This document shows, piece after piece, positions 25,401 through 40,400 of a stretch of DNA of 64,000 bases (positions within the stretch are counted from its first letter, which is position 1; each line of letters opens with the position of its first letter). Origin of the DNA: Phaseolus vulgaris (Eukaryota > Streptophyta > Magnoliopsida > Fabales > Fabaceae); assembly GCF_000499845.2 (NCBI RefSeq), contig NC_023758.2, positions 49,314,921 through 49,378,920 of the forward strand, in the 5' to 3' direction. The position numbers and the translations under genes are program-made. The notes under the pieces are model-generated. The model made no database searches. It saw nothing but the letters and a program-made list of their open reading frames with translations, and was not told the origin of the DNA.

Positions 25401-28400
25401 ATAGTAGTTCATGTTGAGGATGATATATATTTTTATTTGTATTTTGGTGATAAATTTCTGTTGTTTATGTTGAAAAGCAGGTGTTGTTGTCACTGAATGG
25501 AATTGAAAATGACAATATTAGACTCTTATCCAAAGCAGAGTAAGTTGTAATGTCAGGTTACACTTTTATGTGAAATCATCTCTCAAACAATGATGGTAAC
25601 ATTTGGGTTTCTTTCAATTTGCAGATATATTTCTGTAAACCATAACAAAGTTGTGTGGGATGTTACTATTGGTGATGTTTCTGTTTATTTTCCTTGGAGG
25701 AATACAACATCGGAGTATAGCAACTTGGTAACTACTGTATATTACCAAACTAGATATATTGTGTCCAATATTGTTTGATGACATCAGTGAACTAATTAGT
25801 TTAACTGTGGAATGAAAAGGCATGCGATATTACACTGAGTAGTAGTGAAAATTGTATCCATTTATTCACTAACCTTCAAATCAACATAAATCCAACAAAT
25901 CTTTGCAATCATAACAATATAACTTAATAGATTGGATCGACAATTACTAGTAGATGATTTATTATTGAGTTTCAAAGGGAGAAGGAGAAGACATTTGATA
26001 TAAGTTTATGAAATTAGTGTAAATGATTCAACCCATGTACAATTAAGTGTCATTAGGTATATACTGTTTCAGAGATTAGAAGCACTAGCTTCTAGCAGAA
26101 GCTTTCAAGACCTCTAACTAACATTAAGTTGGTAAGTGATTAATTACAGATGTCCTACTGAACTACTGCTATACTAATAAAGGAAAAGTGCAGAACAAAA
26201 CTTTCCTCCAATATGTGTATTTGTTGGATGCTTTATAGATATTTTGTGTATGGGTTTGGGCCCATCCTATCAATGTTGTCAAATTCAAGAATCGTAAGAG
26301 GATCATAAAGGCAATAAGGATTGTAACTCGACTCGGAAGAGTTAGAAAAGTTCTATTCATAAACTTGTGCATGTGTGAAAAAGAATATAGATGAACAAGT
26401 TAAAAATAAAATTAATATAGATTATAAAAATAACATAATAAGTTGTTTAGTAAGATCCTGTTCAAAACTACAAATAGGTCATCTTCTGTGTAGAATTTCA
26501 AGGAAATACATAGTGAACAAAACAACAGAAGAACAAAAGTGAGAGCAAAACAACATGAGTGCAAAAAGAGGGCAAAAAGCTAGTCGCAATGATGATGGTT
26601 GTTCGACAACTGTGGCAGCGGTAGTGTCAACGTCATGAGGTGCTTGACCCCACAAATTGGTGTTCACAATCGTCAAACCTAGCTTCTCGAGATGGGAAGG
26701 ATCGATTTGGCGCATGATCCCTCGATTTGGATAGCAATATTGCAATCTCGCCAACTTTTTCAATTTGGCATCTATGTTAGCTCGACCCCTCCTCTATACT
26801 TGTGGGTTCGAGCAAGTTTGTGAGTTTACTCGCGATTTTGACAAAATTGATCCCTATGTAATGTGATGTATGATATATTATATTTCAGGTTTGGTCTACT
26901 AACATACATACAATACAAGGGGATTCTATCACATAACTCTTCCATTTCTCTGTAAACCCTCCATAATGTTCGTTAGAACAACACGTCAAGATATCGGACA
27001 AAAAATGGTGTTATAGGAGTAATGGCTTGTTGCATTTTCATCCAAAAATAGTTATATGAGGAGAGAACTTATAGAGAGGAAATTTTTGTTAACAAGTAGT
27101 AAAGAAAAAAACTATATTTTTAATGGAAGCATTTTGGTTTTTTCTTTTTTGTCATTGATGGATAGGATTATTTTATAATATGTTTTTAACATAATAATTG
27201 GACTAATGGTTTATTTATTATCTAAACCTTGTAAATTTTACATCCCTATGGTTAAACTACTCTGCATTTTTGAACATTTTTTTTGGTTATGGTAAGCAAT
27301 GGATGTTCTTCAACTTTGAGGCACTTTTCTTGGTTTTGTAATACATTTTATCATGAAATAGTGATTCAGTGTATTTTGTTGTTTATGTTGTCAGGCAATT
27401 TTGTTGGAATGAAATGATTTCATTGATATTTCTTAAATATGACCTTTGTTTTTCTATTTATCATATAATAGTTTTGGAGGATAGATGGTATATTTTGTTA
27501 GAGATGCCACATCGACTAAAGATATTGATATTTCATAATATAATTGGGTGCAAACTTCACCTTATAAGTTGGTTTTGTAAGATGTAGTTAGGTTTAAAGT
27601 TCACTTCTTAATATGGTTTCACAATCATTTAGAGCCTATCCTAGCAAGAGTCTGTAGGGCTTATTAGGCCACCCGCTATCGGGTCGTCATCGGACCACCC
27701 ATAAATATATAGTCCTACGCACGAGTTGATAGGTCTTGGCGTGAGGGGTGTGTGTTTGAGATCCGACATTGACTAGAGATAAGGATATTTCATAGTATAT
27801 AAGTGGGTGCAATCCTTATCTTCGAAGCCGATTTTTTAAGGTTGATTTTCGCTTAAAGTTCACTTCTAAATACTTCATATCACTAGCAATCATAGAATTG
27901 CAAAAAAAAAAAACTTATTTCATCTGTAGTTCAGTATCACTGGCCTGCTGTTAGCTACTGAAGGGATCATTTATGTTGATAGTGTATATTGAAACAAAAA
28001 TTTGCACTGAGTTTCAACAATTTGGTTGAGTATTAATGGCCTGCTGTTAGCTATTGAAGGGATCAGTTATGTTGAGAGTGTATATTCAAACAAAAATGTC
28101 AACTGCGAGATATCTGAGCAAATGTAGTCTGCAGAGAATAAATATGGAATGTCTAAAGGCTGATCTTCTTTTTGCCACTGTTTTCTTTGTTTTCATCCCA
28201 GTTCTTATATTTCATTAATTCATAGTTGCATATTCTTATTCTTATTAAAATTTTGTTTAAGTTCTGATTCAGTTGTCATTATTTCCCTAGACATTCTTGG
28301 TAGGCTCTGTAATCCTCTTCTTTTCTTTATCCAAAGTAATAATAAATCAAGATAGAAAGGGATTAAAATATAAGAGCTCTCAAACTATGCCATGAGATAA

Positions 28401-31400
28401 GAAAAAAAGAAAAATTATGAAATGAAACATGTAACACAATATGCCAAACTCTCTATAGATCAACCCAAGACACCATTCGACTACTTGTCCCAAATGAACT
28501 CTTGAGGCAGCATGTTAGTTATAGCAGTTAAATATGTTTTACCTGCATCTTATGCAGTATTGGGTATTATAAATACCCACTCTTTTCTGTTATTTGTAAC
28601 ACAGTGATATACTGAATAATACATTTTTCTATCGTCTCTCTCTTTCTCTCCTTCAATCTTTCCTTTCTCTCTCCAATCTTTTATGGTATCAAGAGCAAGC
28701 TATGGCTTCATCATCAACCACTGCAAACAATTCTTAAAATTTTTCTTCAAAACCCGAGACTCTTCTTCCTCACATTTTTCATACACCCATACCCCTGAAG
28801 CTTGATTCAGATAATTTCTTGGTCTGGAGACAACAAGTCACTACAACTCTCCGCAGCCTTGATCTTCTTCACTTCTTGGATGACTCATATCTTCTTGGCT
28901 CATGTATCCCACTGCGTCACTTCTTGGATGGCTCATATCTTCTTGGATATGTTTGTACATTCCTTCATCCTAGAGTTGTCCTCTTGATTGGGTCTACAAA
29001 AATAAACAAAAGCCCAATTAGACCCATATTTGCAATTAAATCAATAAACAACCTCTAGGTCTTCATCCTCCTTATCATGTGGTTGTGTGTGGCTGGAGGC
29101 TCTGCCATCAGTTTGTCTCCTTCTTAAAAATGTGAAAGAGGCGTTTGATCATATTGAATGGCAACAAGTCACGAATGTTGAAATACATACACTTGAACAT
29201 AATGATACATGGAAGTTAGTTCCTTTTTCCATTTGGATAGAAGATCTATTGGACAACTTCTGTTAATGTTAATTAATTTTAAGTTGAAATCTAACAACAA
29301 TTGTTTTTTTTTCACCATACTAACTCTGAAAGTTTTATCATCAGTAATTTTTTACTTGCACTTCGGTTCATAATTATTTTTCATTTTATGCTTCTTATTG
29401 ATGATGTTTTTGAGCAGGTAATGAATTCAAGATCTATATGTTTTAAGTCCACAAATGGTCTTGAATATTTTTCTTCAAAAGTTGAGGAGCAACCCTATTC
29501 TGTGAAGAAATTTTTAAATTCATTATCCACATTTGGGCTTTGTATGGGCATCCAACTTCAAGATCTATATCAGTTTTTTGATGTTACACTAGATGATTTT
29601 ATGGTAAGGCTGTTAGTCTACATGTTCTTGCGGTTTTTTTTTTTTTTTTACATTTGTTATCCATCGTTTTTTATTTTGGTAACTATTGAATTGCTTCTAA
29701 ATACTTCAGATCACCGCGATAAATTCTGACCAGTCAAAAAGAATTTCTATTCTTGAGAAATTTAGTGTTTCGTTCTTCTTGGCATTTTGCTTGATCCCAG
29801 AGGAGACCATTTTGAAGCAATTAGAGGTGATTACTTTTTGTGATATGGAGTAAAATAACTTGAACATGTACTTAATACAATCTTGTCTCCCATGCAGTAA
29901 TTTTCTGTTCTTTTTCTGTGTTCTTTCCCCATCTCTGGATACCTTATACTTCCTAATTTCAGGTTTATGTATCTATTGAATCACTTAAAGCACACTTCTC
30001 TCCTTCAATATATGGTGCATTCATAGAATTGATGAACCATATGGCCACATTGCATTTAATGGGTGAATTTGGAGTCTTAAACTCCTCACATCCTCCCAAT
30101 ATTGTTTCAGTTGTGCCAGCATATTCTACTTTTGGCATATCTATTGTTTCAAAAATTGATTTGGTTGATTTGGAAGTTCACCTTGAATATGATGGAGATA
30201 GCCACTCAGAGCTCATGGTTTCCTTACAAAATTTGGTCGTAAGGTACGTTCAATATAATGCATTTGACTGCCATTTTCTCCATACTTTTATATTAAATTG
30301 TGATTGTTGAAACTTTTACTTTGTTATTTAATCTCTATGGAGGGGCCATTCTTGTATGTCATTTTTGTGCTTGTTTTATGTGAATTACATTTGATTAGAA
30401 CTTTGTCAATATCTAGCTAGACTTTTCATTTTGACTGTGGTAATGAGTAACACAGCATCCATCATCAATTTAAACTGTTCACCTTCACTATTTATATCGG
30501 GATATTCGTGTTTTTTGTTGTGAAACTTTTGATACCTTTTTGTGCAAAAAGTAATGAAGAGAGCATGCAAAGGATTCCAAATGACGGGTGCATTGCCTGG
30601 TGGATGAATTCGTCCTCTCTGAAAGCAGAGTTGAACTCCTAATACTTGGATTTGTAAATCAGCTCTAAGAATGTTTGAGTGTCACGACAGTGTTCTGTTT
30701 TCTTGTTGCTTTAGATTGGTTTATGTATATCTATGATATCTGAATGCATTTGGAAATTTGTCTTAACCATTATAGCCCCGACGAAGCAAATTATAGATAT
30801 TTTCAAAATTCAAATCTTCACATTTTGCTTTACTGTTTGCAGGTATGTTTCTACAGAATTTGAAGAGTTTTTTGTCAGTACGAAGTCTGTAGTTATCGGT
30901 GCTAACAAAATGAAAGAAGACAGCCATGTGCTTTTATCTGGGAATTTATTATCGCCTGGTTCTACAGTTGGAGAAGACTGTGTTCCTGGACCAAATATTG
31001 AATTTGATCAACATTCTGATATGGCTTTGCTTGCTGATTCTTGTTTTATTATGCATTATAAATCTTCCAGAACTGATGTGGTTAGTCATAGGACTTTTAT
31101 GTACTTAAGTAATACTGATATCCACTGCTACCCTCTTATTACTGGACTGCTCATTGGATTCTTTCATAGGTTGTCTGCCTATACTAGCAGTTTTGAGAAA
31201 TCCTGTGGCAGAAATACTGTTGACTTTTCAAAAAAATTTGCGGGTTTAGGGTTACAGAAGTTTGGCTTCTCAAATTATTTTAATTCTGGTTCCACTGATT
31301 CTGCTTGCATTCCAATGGATTCCTTTCCTTTTGTAACAATTCACAATTCTGGTTCTCTTGGTAATCTAGAGAGCGCACTTATACATGGCAGTGGTGACTG

Positions 31401-34400
31401 GAGAAATTGTTTTACCGCGAGGGACAGAAAAGTAGAAAATTCCAACATAAATATGAGGGTAGGGTCCAAAATGTTCCAAGTCTTTCCCTCAAAATCCAAA
31501 TCTGATTTTGGATCTGCTCATGAACCGGAGATTGTGAGCAACTGTGATATTTTCCATACTGAATTACACCTATCTGGAATAAGAACACATTTTCATGACT
31601 CATCATGCATTATTGGGACAATCAATGTGCCTACATGTAAGTCTTCTTTATTATTTTGTGAAGACAGTATGGATATAGTGTCTTCTTGTGAAGGATTGGT
31701 TCTTACATCATCTTGGGGCCCACTAAATTTTCAAGATTATCTATGGGGTCCCTCTTCACCCAATTTGTCTCCTATTTTAAATATACGAATCAGGAAAGGA
31801 CAGAATATCTCTTCAACTTCTGATTTGGAAATAACCATTGGCATCCAGCATGTCTACTGCATGTTACCTTCTGAATATCTCTCCATTATTATTGGTTACT
31901 TCTCATTATCTGATTGGAATGGTGCTTCTTGTGAACAGTATTCCTCTGGGAGCACAGTGATATAGATGTTGAAAGTGAAATGAAGATTATGTATAAATTT
32001 GAAATCTTGGACTCTAATATAATTTTTCCAGTGGAAAGTAATGACCATCAGTTTATAAAGATTGAAATGCCACAGCTTTATTGTAGTTTCACTGAGAGTT
32101 CTGGTGTTGATGATGTTTTAAAAAGCATTCCTCCTGAATGTTCAGTTCCTATTCATAAGCTTGCCAAAAGAAATGATTGTTTAAATGTGTTTGGACGAGA
32201 CTTGATTGTATTATTCCTTCTTTACAAGAATGATTTGCCTGGCTTAGGAACAATTGAGCGGAATACAGAATTTCTAACAAGTGCTTTAATTGCACCCATA
32301 AATGCTGATGTTTGGGTTAGAATTCCTTATGAAAGCAAATCTGACTTGAAAAGCACTTCATCAATATGTTTCATGACAAGCATCAGCAGTTGTCATGTTG
32401 TTGCAGAAGGTATTTTTTTTCTACTTATTTTGCGTTCCCTCCTACTTTCTTATTCATTTACTTCACTACTATATTTGTTAGATCATGAAATTGTAATAAA
32501 GGAACTTTCCTTCATTAACAGATGACCATTTTTTTGCTGGATGTATGGCAATACGTGATGTTGTTGATGAGTTTTCCTCAATTGATGATCAATCCAAATA
32601 TTTTAAATCAGATGTTCTGCAATTCCTTCATTCAAAGAGAAGCATGGGGGCAACTCAAACTATTTCTCCAATCATGATGGCCTCAACTATATCAACAGAA
32701 GTTAAATGTTGCACACAATCTTTATTTATAAGCTTCTATCACAGAAAAGAAGATTTTATGGTGTTAATAGCCAAGTGTGACTTGGGGTTCACTTGTTCTG
32801 CATGCATATTGAATGATTCCTTGGCATACTTAGACTTGCGTTTCTCTACCTTAGTGTTTTACTCTCCACATGATTCTGTTTTAGCAAAATGCAACCAAAC
32901 CTCCTCTGCCATGTCCGTACTTGGTATTTCTTTTTCTCAATCTAGTGATGGGAAAAATGAACTGGGCCTTTGTCTTTCTTCTGCTGATTTTTGGCTTCAT
33001 TTGCCTGAGTGGACCGAGGTTGTTAAATTCCTTAATGATTTTCATGCAAATTTTGAAAAAATTCCAGGGCAAGCAATAACAAGTAGTTTGACTGTGAATG
33101 CTTCTGAAAGCACCTCAGTACCTTTTACCTCACAAGAGATTAAGAATGATGTCTTAATAATTAAGTCAGAAAAAGTGTGTATTACATTTCACATCCCTGT
33201 TTGGGTTGGCGAAGAAGCTTGTGTGGAATTACAGCATGCTGAAGGTCTCAATGTGAAACCTTCAAGTGTATATTCTGAAGCAAAAGATGCAAAGCTTCTT
33301 ACTGTTTCTTTAAACATGAATGTTTTTGAATTAGTCATAAGAAGCATAGGTATTCAACTGAAGTCCAAAATTGATAAACTAAGCAGTGTAATAATTATAG
33401 TTGAGAATGGAAGGCATACATCTTGGCCACTTCTTGATGTAATTGAGGTTGATGTGGTCGCTGTACTCTGTAAGAATCATCCAAACAGCAGCAAACTCAA
33501 TGTGGAGATTATATGTGATAATGCCAATATTTCACATCCTGCAATTCATTCATGGGGTGCGGTAAAATTTGATGTTCTGGAATCAGGATCTTCTCAAAAT
33601 TCAATTAGTGGCATTACTTTCAAATTTCGCATGAGGAAGGTTTCTATTCTTATAACTGATGGAAGGGTATGTTGATATCACCTTATGCTACTTTGTATTT
33701 CATTTTACTCACATTTGGTTCATTAAATACTAATTGTTTGATTCGTATTTTGGTTTAGGGTTTAGAGTCTAAAATTTTAGTTCCTATATATTCAAACAGT
33801 TTTTTAACATTCGCTGACTTATACTTACTGAAATTGGACCATGGATCCAAATACAGTTGATGTTGGGCAAAAAACCTTATTAAGTGTTTTGTGTTCCTTG
33901 TAGTGGAGCTATAATGGGCCTGAGCTTGAAGTTCTTGTCAGAAACATCTTTTTTCATATAATTGCAAGTGGAAAGCAGATGGAATGTTCTGTGAATGGGG
34001 ACCTTCAAGTAAACTACAATAACATAGAAAAGGTGTATTGAATAAAAATTCTCTCTTGATACATACCTTCGTTATTGTTTAAATTATTTTGCATTAACTA
34101 TTTGCTTGTGGTTGTGTTCTGCTAAATTGAAGGTGTCATGGGAGCCTTTTATTGAGCCTTGGCAGTTTTTGTTGACTTTGGTCAGGGAACAAGAAATGAG
34201 TGTTCTGCCGAACAGGTCTGTTTTGACAAATATCGTTCTCAAATCTACAACTCAGCTGAATATTAATATCACAGAATCCTTAGTTGAGGTATATAAAATT
34301 GTCCCTTTTTATCAGTTTTTGTAGAAACCTGTTATTTTGTCTTTCTAAATCATTTCTTTCCAGTCAGTTTAGGGGAAACTAAGGAAATAAGTAGTTCAGG

Positions 34401-37400
34401 TTCTTTGTTTTTGGTGACTGATCATTTTAATAGCCTTACAATGTAATTATTATTATTTTTTCTATGATAGTGGAAAACTAATTTGAAGTATCAGTCCATC
34501 CATTTGCCCTGTAGTTATAATATGTAATTCTGTCCACAAATATAAATATATTTTCTTAGCATATCAAATTTATAGTGAAGATTCCAGTTCTGGTTGGTCA
34601 TGTTTCTATTCTTGTTTACTCCAACTAATTTGATTCCTTTGAATGACTGATCAATTTTGACTTGAAAGGATAGTCTACATTCTACTGTTTATTATATGCT
34701 GTTTATGGGAATTTTGATTTTCATATTTAATTTAGACTTTTGGCTTGCATGGTTTTTTGGTCTAGAGTGAAAAAGTAAGATAGCAATCTTGATAATCTTC
34801 AATTATTGTTTTGTCTGGTAGTTTTTAATATCTTGTATTTGTCAATAAAAAAAGGTGCAAATTTAGCCTTTGAGTGTTTCTTTTTGCAGTGTCTTTCACG
34901 TGCTACAGAGATGTTCTTTGATGCTCCAGGTCTAGTCAGATTGGATGAACATAAAGGCAACAAACTTTTGCATTCACCATGTGCAGAATATATGTCTGCT
35001 AGAAAATGTGGTGCTCCTTATGTTTTGCAAAACTTAACTTCAGTGCCTCTTTTATATCATGTATATCATGGGCTTGGCAATGCTGATGGGGTTCGTGGTT
35101 CTAATGAGACTCATGCAAAATATGTGCAACCAGGTTCTTCAATTCCGATATACATGGATGAAAATACAGAAAAGAAACTTTCTCGTTTCAGGCCTTCTCA
35201 TTCTTCTGATAGTTTAAATGAGCAAAGGTCAAATGGATTTGCTCATCATTATATTACTGTACAGCTTGAAGGAACTTCAAGGTCATCTGATCCAATTTCA
35301 ATGGATTTAGTGGGATTAACATGCTTTGAGGTTAATTTTTCCGAGTCATATAATGAAACTGCCGAGGATAGTAGTCTGAATACAGCCCCTACTTTCGTTG
35401 TTCCGGTAGTATTTGATGTTTCGGTGTTGCGCCATAGCAAATTAATACGAATATACTCCACTGTATGTACTAATTGGTTAAACGTTTTCTCTAGAGCCTA
35501 ATTTTTCTGTTTACGAGGATTCATCCATTTTGCCATCCTTATTAATTAGCTTTTTATTATACAGGTTGTACTTCTAAATGCAACCTCAACAGCTCTTGAG
35601 CTGCGGTTTGATATTCCATTTGGTGTATCACCAACGGTACACAATTTTCTCCTGCTATTTAACAATTTCCACAGTTAGTGGTTTGTTATATTTATATAAT
35701 GTTACTTTATGATGTATCATTTCATTACTTCAGATATTAGGTCCAATACAACCTGGGCAGCAGTTTCCACTTCCACTTCATTTGGCTGAAGCTGGCTGTG
35801 TAAGGTGGCGACCAATGGGGAACTCTTACTTGTGGAGTGAAGCTCATAATCTCTCCAATCTTCTTTCAGTTAACAGCAAAGTTGGAAATTTTAAGTCTTT
35901 CATCTGCTATCCATCTCATCCAAGTAGTCTACCATTTCGGTGCTGTCTATCTTTCAAGAATATTAGCTTGACTTCATCTGGCTGGCTGAAAACTAAGTTC
36001 CCTGACGATGATGTAAAGAAGCACTATATTCATCATTTGATCTTAAGTGCTCCACTAATAATTAACAATTACCTGCCTAAGGATATTTTGTTGATAAGTG
36101 AGAGTGGTGGTGTAGACTATACTGTGAGAGTTTCAGAGGTTTGTGATTGTTGTTTTCATTTTATTTGTTCATTTAATTTCTTTGTGTCTGTGTATTTCAT
36201 CTTCATTACAGGGGTGCAACAGTCTAAAAGACTTAACATATCTTTTTTGTAGGTGGGAACTTCTGTATATCATATTGATCCTTCTCATGACCTTGGACTG
36301 GAGATCTGCATTGATGGATTTAAATGTTCTAATTTTAAATTTCCTCGTTTAGAAACTTTCTGCACAATGGCAAAGCTCACTGAAACCAAGTTTACATTTT
36401 CTGAAACCCTTAAATTTGAACCAAATAATTCGGATGGTAATTGATTTATCTGTAAATTTTTGTCTGGTATTAGTTTTGTTAGTTCACGCTTAAAAGTATT
36501 TTCTTGCCCTTGTAGGTCCAGTATATGTTACTGTAGAGAAAGTGATGGATGCATATTCTGGTTGTAGGGAACTCATCTTTTTCGTTCCCTTTATTTTATA
36601 TAACTGTATGGGATTTCCCCTGTGTGTCATGGAACCCACTGGTGAAACGAATGAAAGGGGATTTGTCATCCCTTCATATTGTGACAGGGGTAGAAAGGAA
36701 ATGTTATCTTATAAAAAGGATGGTCTTTCTTTGCTTACATCCAACCATGAATTATCTGCGGAATTACCTCATAATCCAAGGAGTTATATGAAGAATAATA
36801 CCATTTCTTGCAGAGAGGATGGTAGTGCAAATTCTATTGGCAATTACCATAAGGATTTGGGAAGGCATCAAAGAAAATTTGATTCTATATTTCGAAATCC
36901 TTCTTCGGGAAGATTGAAGAGTACACTGAGCTCAAGGATCCAGTCCACTTGGAAGGATTCAGGTTCTGGTAATCATGATCATGAAAAGGTTCGGCCCTGC
37001 ATTTATTCTCCAAGCCCTGAATCCTCTGCAAGCGATGCTTTTGTTAAAGTCAGTAGATGTTTTGCTGAAGATGTTAAGCAACAGTTGCCTCATTCCTTCT
37101 GGTCAAATCCATTTTCTCTGCTACCACCAAGTGGTTCAAGCACTATCCTTGTTCCTCAGTTGACTTCAAATTCTGCATTCATTCTAGCTATGACATCTAG
37201 CTCAGTTGCTGAACAATATGCTGGGAGGACAAATGCAATCACTTTCCAGCCTAGGTACATATTGATCTTCATTTATATTGTTATTGATGAAATCCGTTAG
37301 TGGACCTACCATTGACGGTGCAGGCTTTGAATGTGGTTGGTTCCTAGACATGGCAGTAAAGCCTCTTTGATGAAATGCTCAAGAGTCTGATCTTACTCTT

Positions 37401-40400
37401 GATTTTTTTAAACTAGTATAGAAAAATCGTATTGACCAGCATTATTCACCCTTTATTTCAAAAAGGATGTTCATGCTAGGATCTGTGTTGTAGTTGAAAA
37501 CCATTATGTTGCCGTGTTGTGAATACCTTTAGTTGTAGACAATATACATAATTGTTTATATTAGTGTCTTTTCTTGTAATCGTTGTTATCTAAATGTGCA
37601 GATATGTAATCAGCAACGCATGTAGCAAGGAAATATCTTACAAGCAGAAAGGCACTGATGTTATGTTTTATTTAGGAATAGGAAAACATGATCATCTTCA
37701 CTGGACAGATACAACCAGGTATGTATATTGGATAGTTTGTATTGTGTCTTTATTTAGGACAAGTGTAGTTGTTTGTTTCCACTAGAAAAGAAGGTTCTTT
37801 TCAAGATGTTATACACATACCAAGCTCAGTAGTGCTGGATGTAAGAGAGGGTATTTGTGAAAAACCGAAGTCCCACACTGACGACTACAGGTAGTTTCAA
37901 AATACAATAAATAAGTGAGGGCAATCCTCACCTTATAGACTGATTTTTGCAGGATTGAGTTAGGTTTAAACCACTTCATAAGATGGTATCATAACTTATC
38001 TTAGATTCATTAAAAGGATCACTCATCATGTTATACAGCCCAATAGTGCTGGAAGTGAGAGAGTGTAATGGGAAAAACTGAAGCCCCACATACTACAGAG
38101 TGTCAAAATACAGTATATAAGTGAAACAAATTTTATAAGCTGGTTTTGAATCTTTACTTAGGCCTAAAGCACTTTATAAGACTGGCACACTTTTACTTTG
38201 TCTTCTATTTATTTCATTCTTCAACTTCTAACATGTGACACAGGGAACTGCTTGTTTCAATTTGTTATGCTGAATCTGGATGGCAGTGGTCTGGAAGCTT
38301 TTTACCAGATCATCTGGGTGATACACAACTGAAAATGAGGAACTTTGTTTATGGAACATCAAACATGATACGGGTTGAAGTGCAGAATGCTGACATATCC
38401 ATGGGAGATGAAAAAATAGTTGGAAACATCAAGGGAAACTCAGGGACCAACTTGATTCTTTTGTCAGATGATGACACTGGGTATATGCCATACAGAATTG
38501 ATAATTTCTCAAAAGAGGTCTGTCTCTAATTTTTAAGTTGCATTACTGCTGTAGTTGGAATTCTCAAATAGTTGAACTGTTTTATATGATTACTAAAGGA
38601 TTACCATTTTTATAATAAGATCAGGGTGTTTGCCCTTTTTATATGCATGCTGTTGAGTTTGTTGAGTCTTCTCTAGATTTTCATCTGAATGCGTCTATCT
38701 TAATATAACAGCATAGTGTTAACCTACCAGGTGACATGAGGTACATATATCACACGGGCCATTTGGTTTTGTTAAAAATCACTGCTTTAGGAATATTATT
38801 GACTAAGTGGTCTCTCTATTCAACTTCCTCTAAAGTCATTCTTGGTTAGTTACATGGATCACACAATGCCATTTAGTCCAGTTTAAAAAAGCCATGCAAT
38901 CTACTCTTCTCCATACGTGTCCAAACCACATTAACCATGTAGTATGACCAAATGCTACATCAATCTCTTTTTGTTTGTGTTAGAGATATGACTTGATTAT
39001 GTTAGATATATGATGTGATTACATAACATAGGGAGATATGATTTAGTTTAATAGGGAAATATCTTACAAATCTTTCCCATTATTAGGTATTGATTTTGTT
39101 CATTATTATTGTATTTCTTCTTCATTCTAAATAAGAGTACTTATTTGTGTATAGATCACACAATTACAAGCAATCCTCTCTATGGTATCAAATCCTTGGA
39201 TTTTTTTCCCTTCTTCGGTGTGACTTACTGCTGATAAGCCACACAACCAAAACTTTCACCCTCCAGTGACCAATTTTATTCCCAAATCGCCTTACACACG
39301 GCTACTAACTGATACATGTAATTCACACACCCAATATATTGGTTCACTGCTTCTTTTCCAACATGCACCTTTCTCTAACGAATTTGTTTTGTGGCTGTTT
39401 GGTTGCTGTTAGGTTCAATGTGGTTTCCCTTGGCTATTTGTGTTTGTTTTGGTGTGTTTAATGGCTACTCCCCACTTTTGTTGTCTTTGTTTTGATGTTC
39501 ACCAGTGTTCCTCTTATTTTTTATGAAAAATCACTGGAAAAGCCAGCTACACCACTTGGGCTGCTGCTTCTGTTCAATTGTGGTTTTAAGGACAAGGCTG
39601 CGATGCCCGCTTGACCACCAAAATCATGAATGTTGGAAGTGGACTAATGCCTCTCTATGTAATATTCTTTTTTTTTTGTGTTGCTCCCAACCTCCAAACA
39701 TAGTTCTAGGCTTTTAATACTCTTGTTGATGCATGGACAAAGGCCGATAAACTATATTCTCTCTCATTTATTAAGAATAATATATTTCTTTTGTATTTCA
39801 ATAATGAGGCAATTGGACCTATAAATACGTGAGCCTGTTGGTTATTTTAGGAAATATAGAGAGATAATCTAAGGAAACAAATCCCTATAATTATGGGATT
39901 GTTTTTAAATACATAATCCTAGTATTATTAATAGCAAGATACACCTATAATAAAGAATAAAATTACAAGAAAAAACAAAAAACTTCAGTGATGAGTGGCA
40001 CGAATTCGACATATTCTAATGATGTTCATTTCTATAATGTCATCACTAGCTAAACAAGCATTAAATTTGAAAACATGGACATGCGAATGTATCTCGATAA
40101 ACTTCACACCTTATTGCAAAATATTCCACCTTGATAAAGAGACATTTCACAACTAACCTTGCTATAGTTCAAAATTAGATTTTATCAAGACACATTGCTC
40201 CTAATTGTGACATAATCCAAGAAACTCCACATATTTTCGGATTCTAGTGCCCTTGTCTGACAATCATCCTATCTTGGAGGACATGGTGGTTGTTAAGGTA
40301 GTTTTCATTGCAACTACTATAAGAATTGGGGACACGTTGAAGAAGACTGTCAAATTGAAGCTAGGGAGTAGCCATCAGTATGGGCCCAACTCAACACTCC

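Noticed and set aside
31930..31966. A mini-intron repairing the exon 24 frame
   Set aside because: The only fitting acceptor (ATATAG at 31965) would need a donor within about 50 bases, shorter than plant introns normally are.
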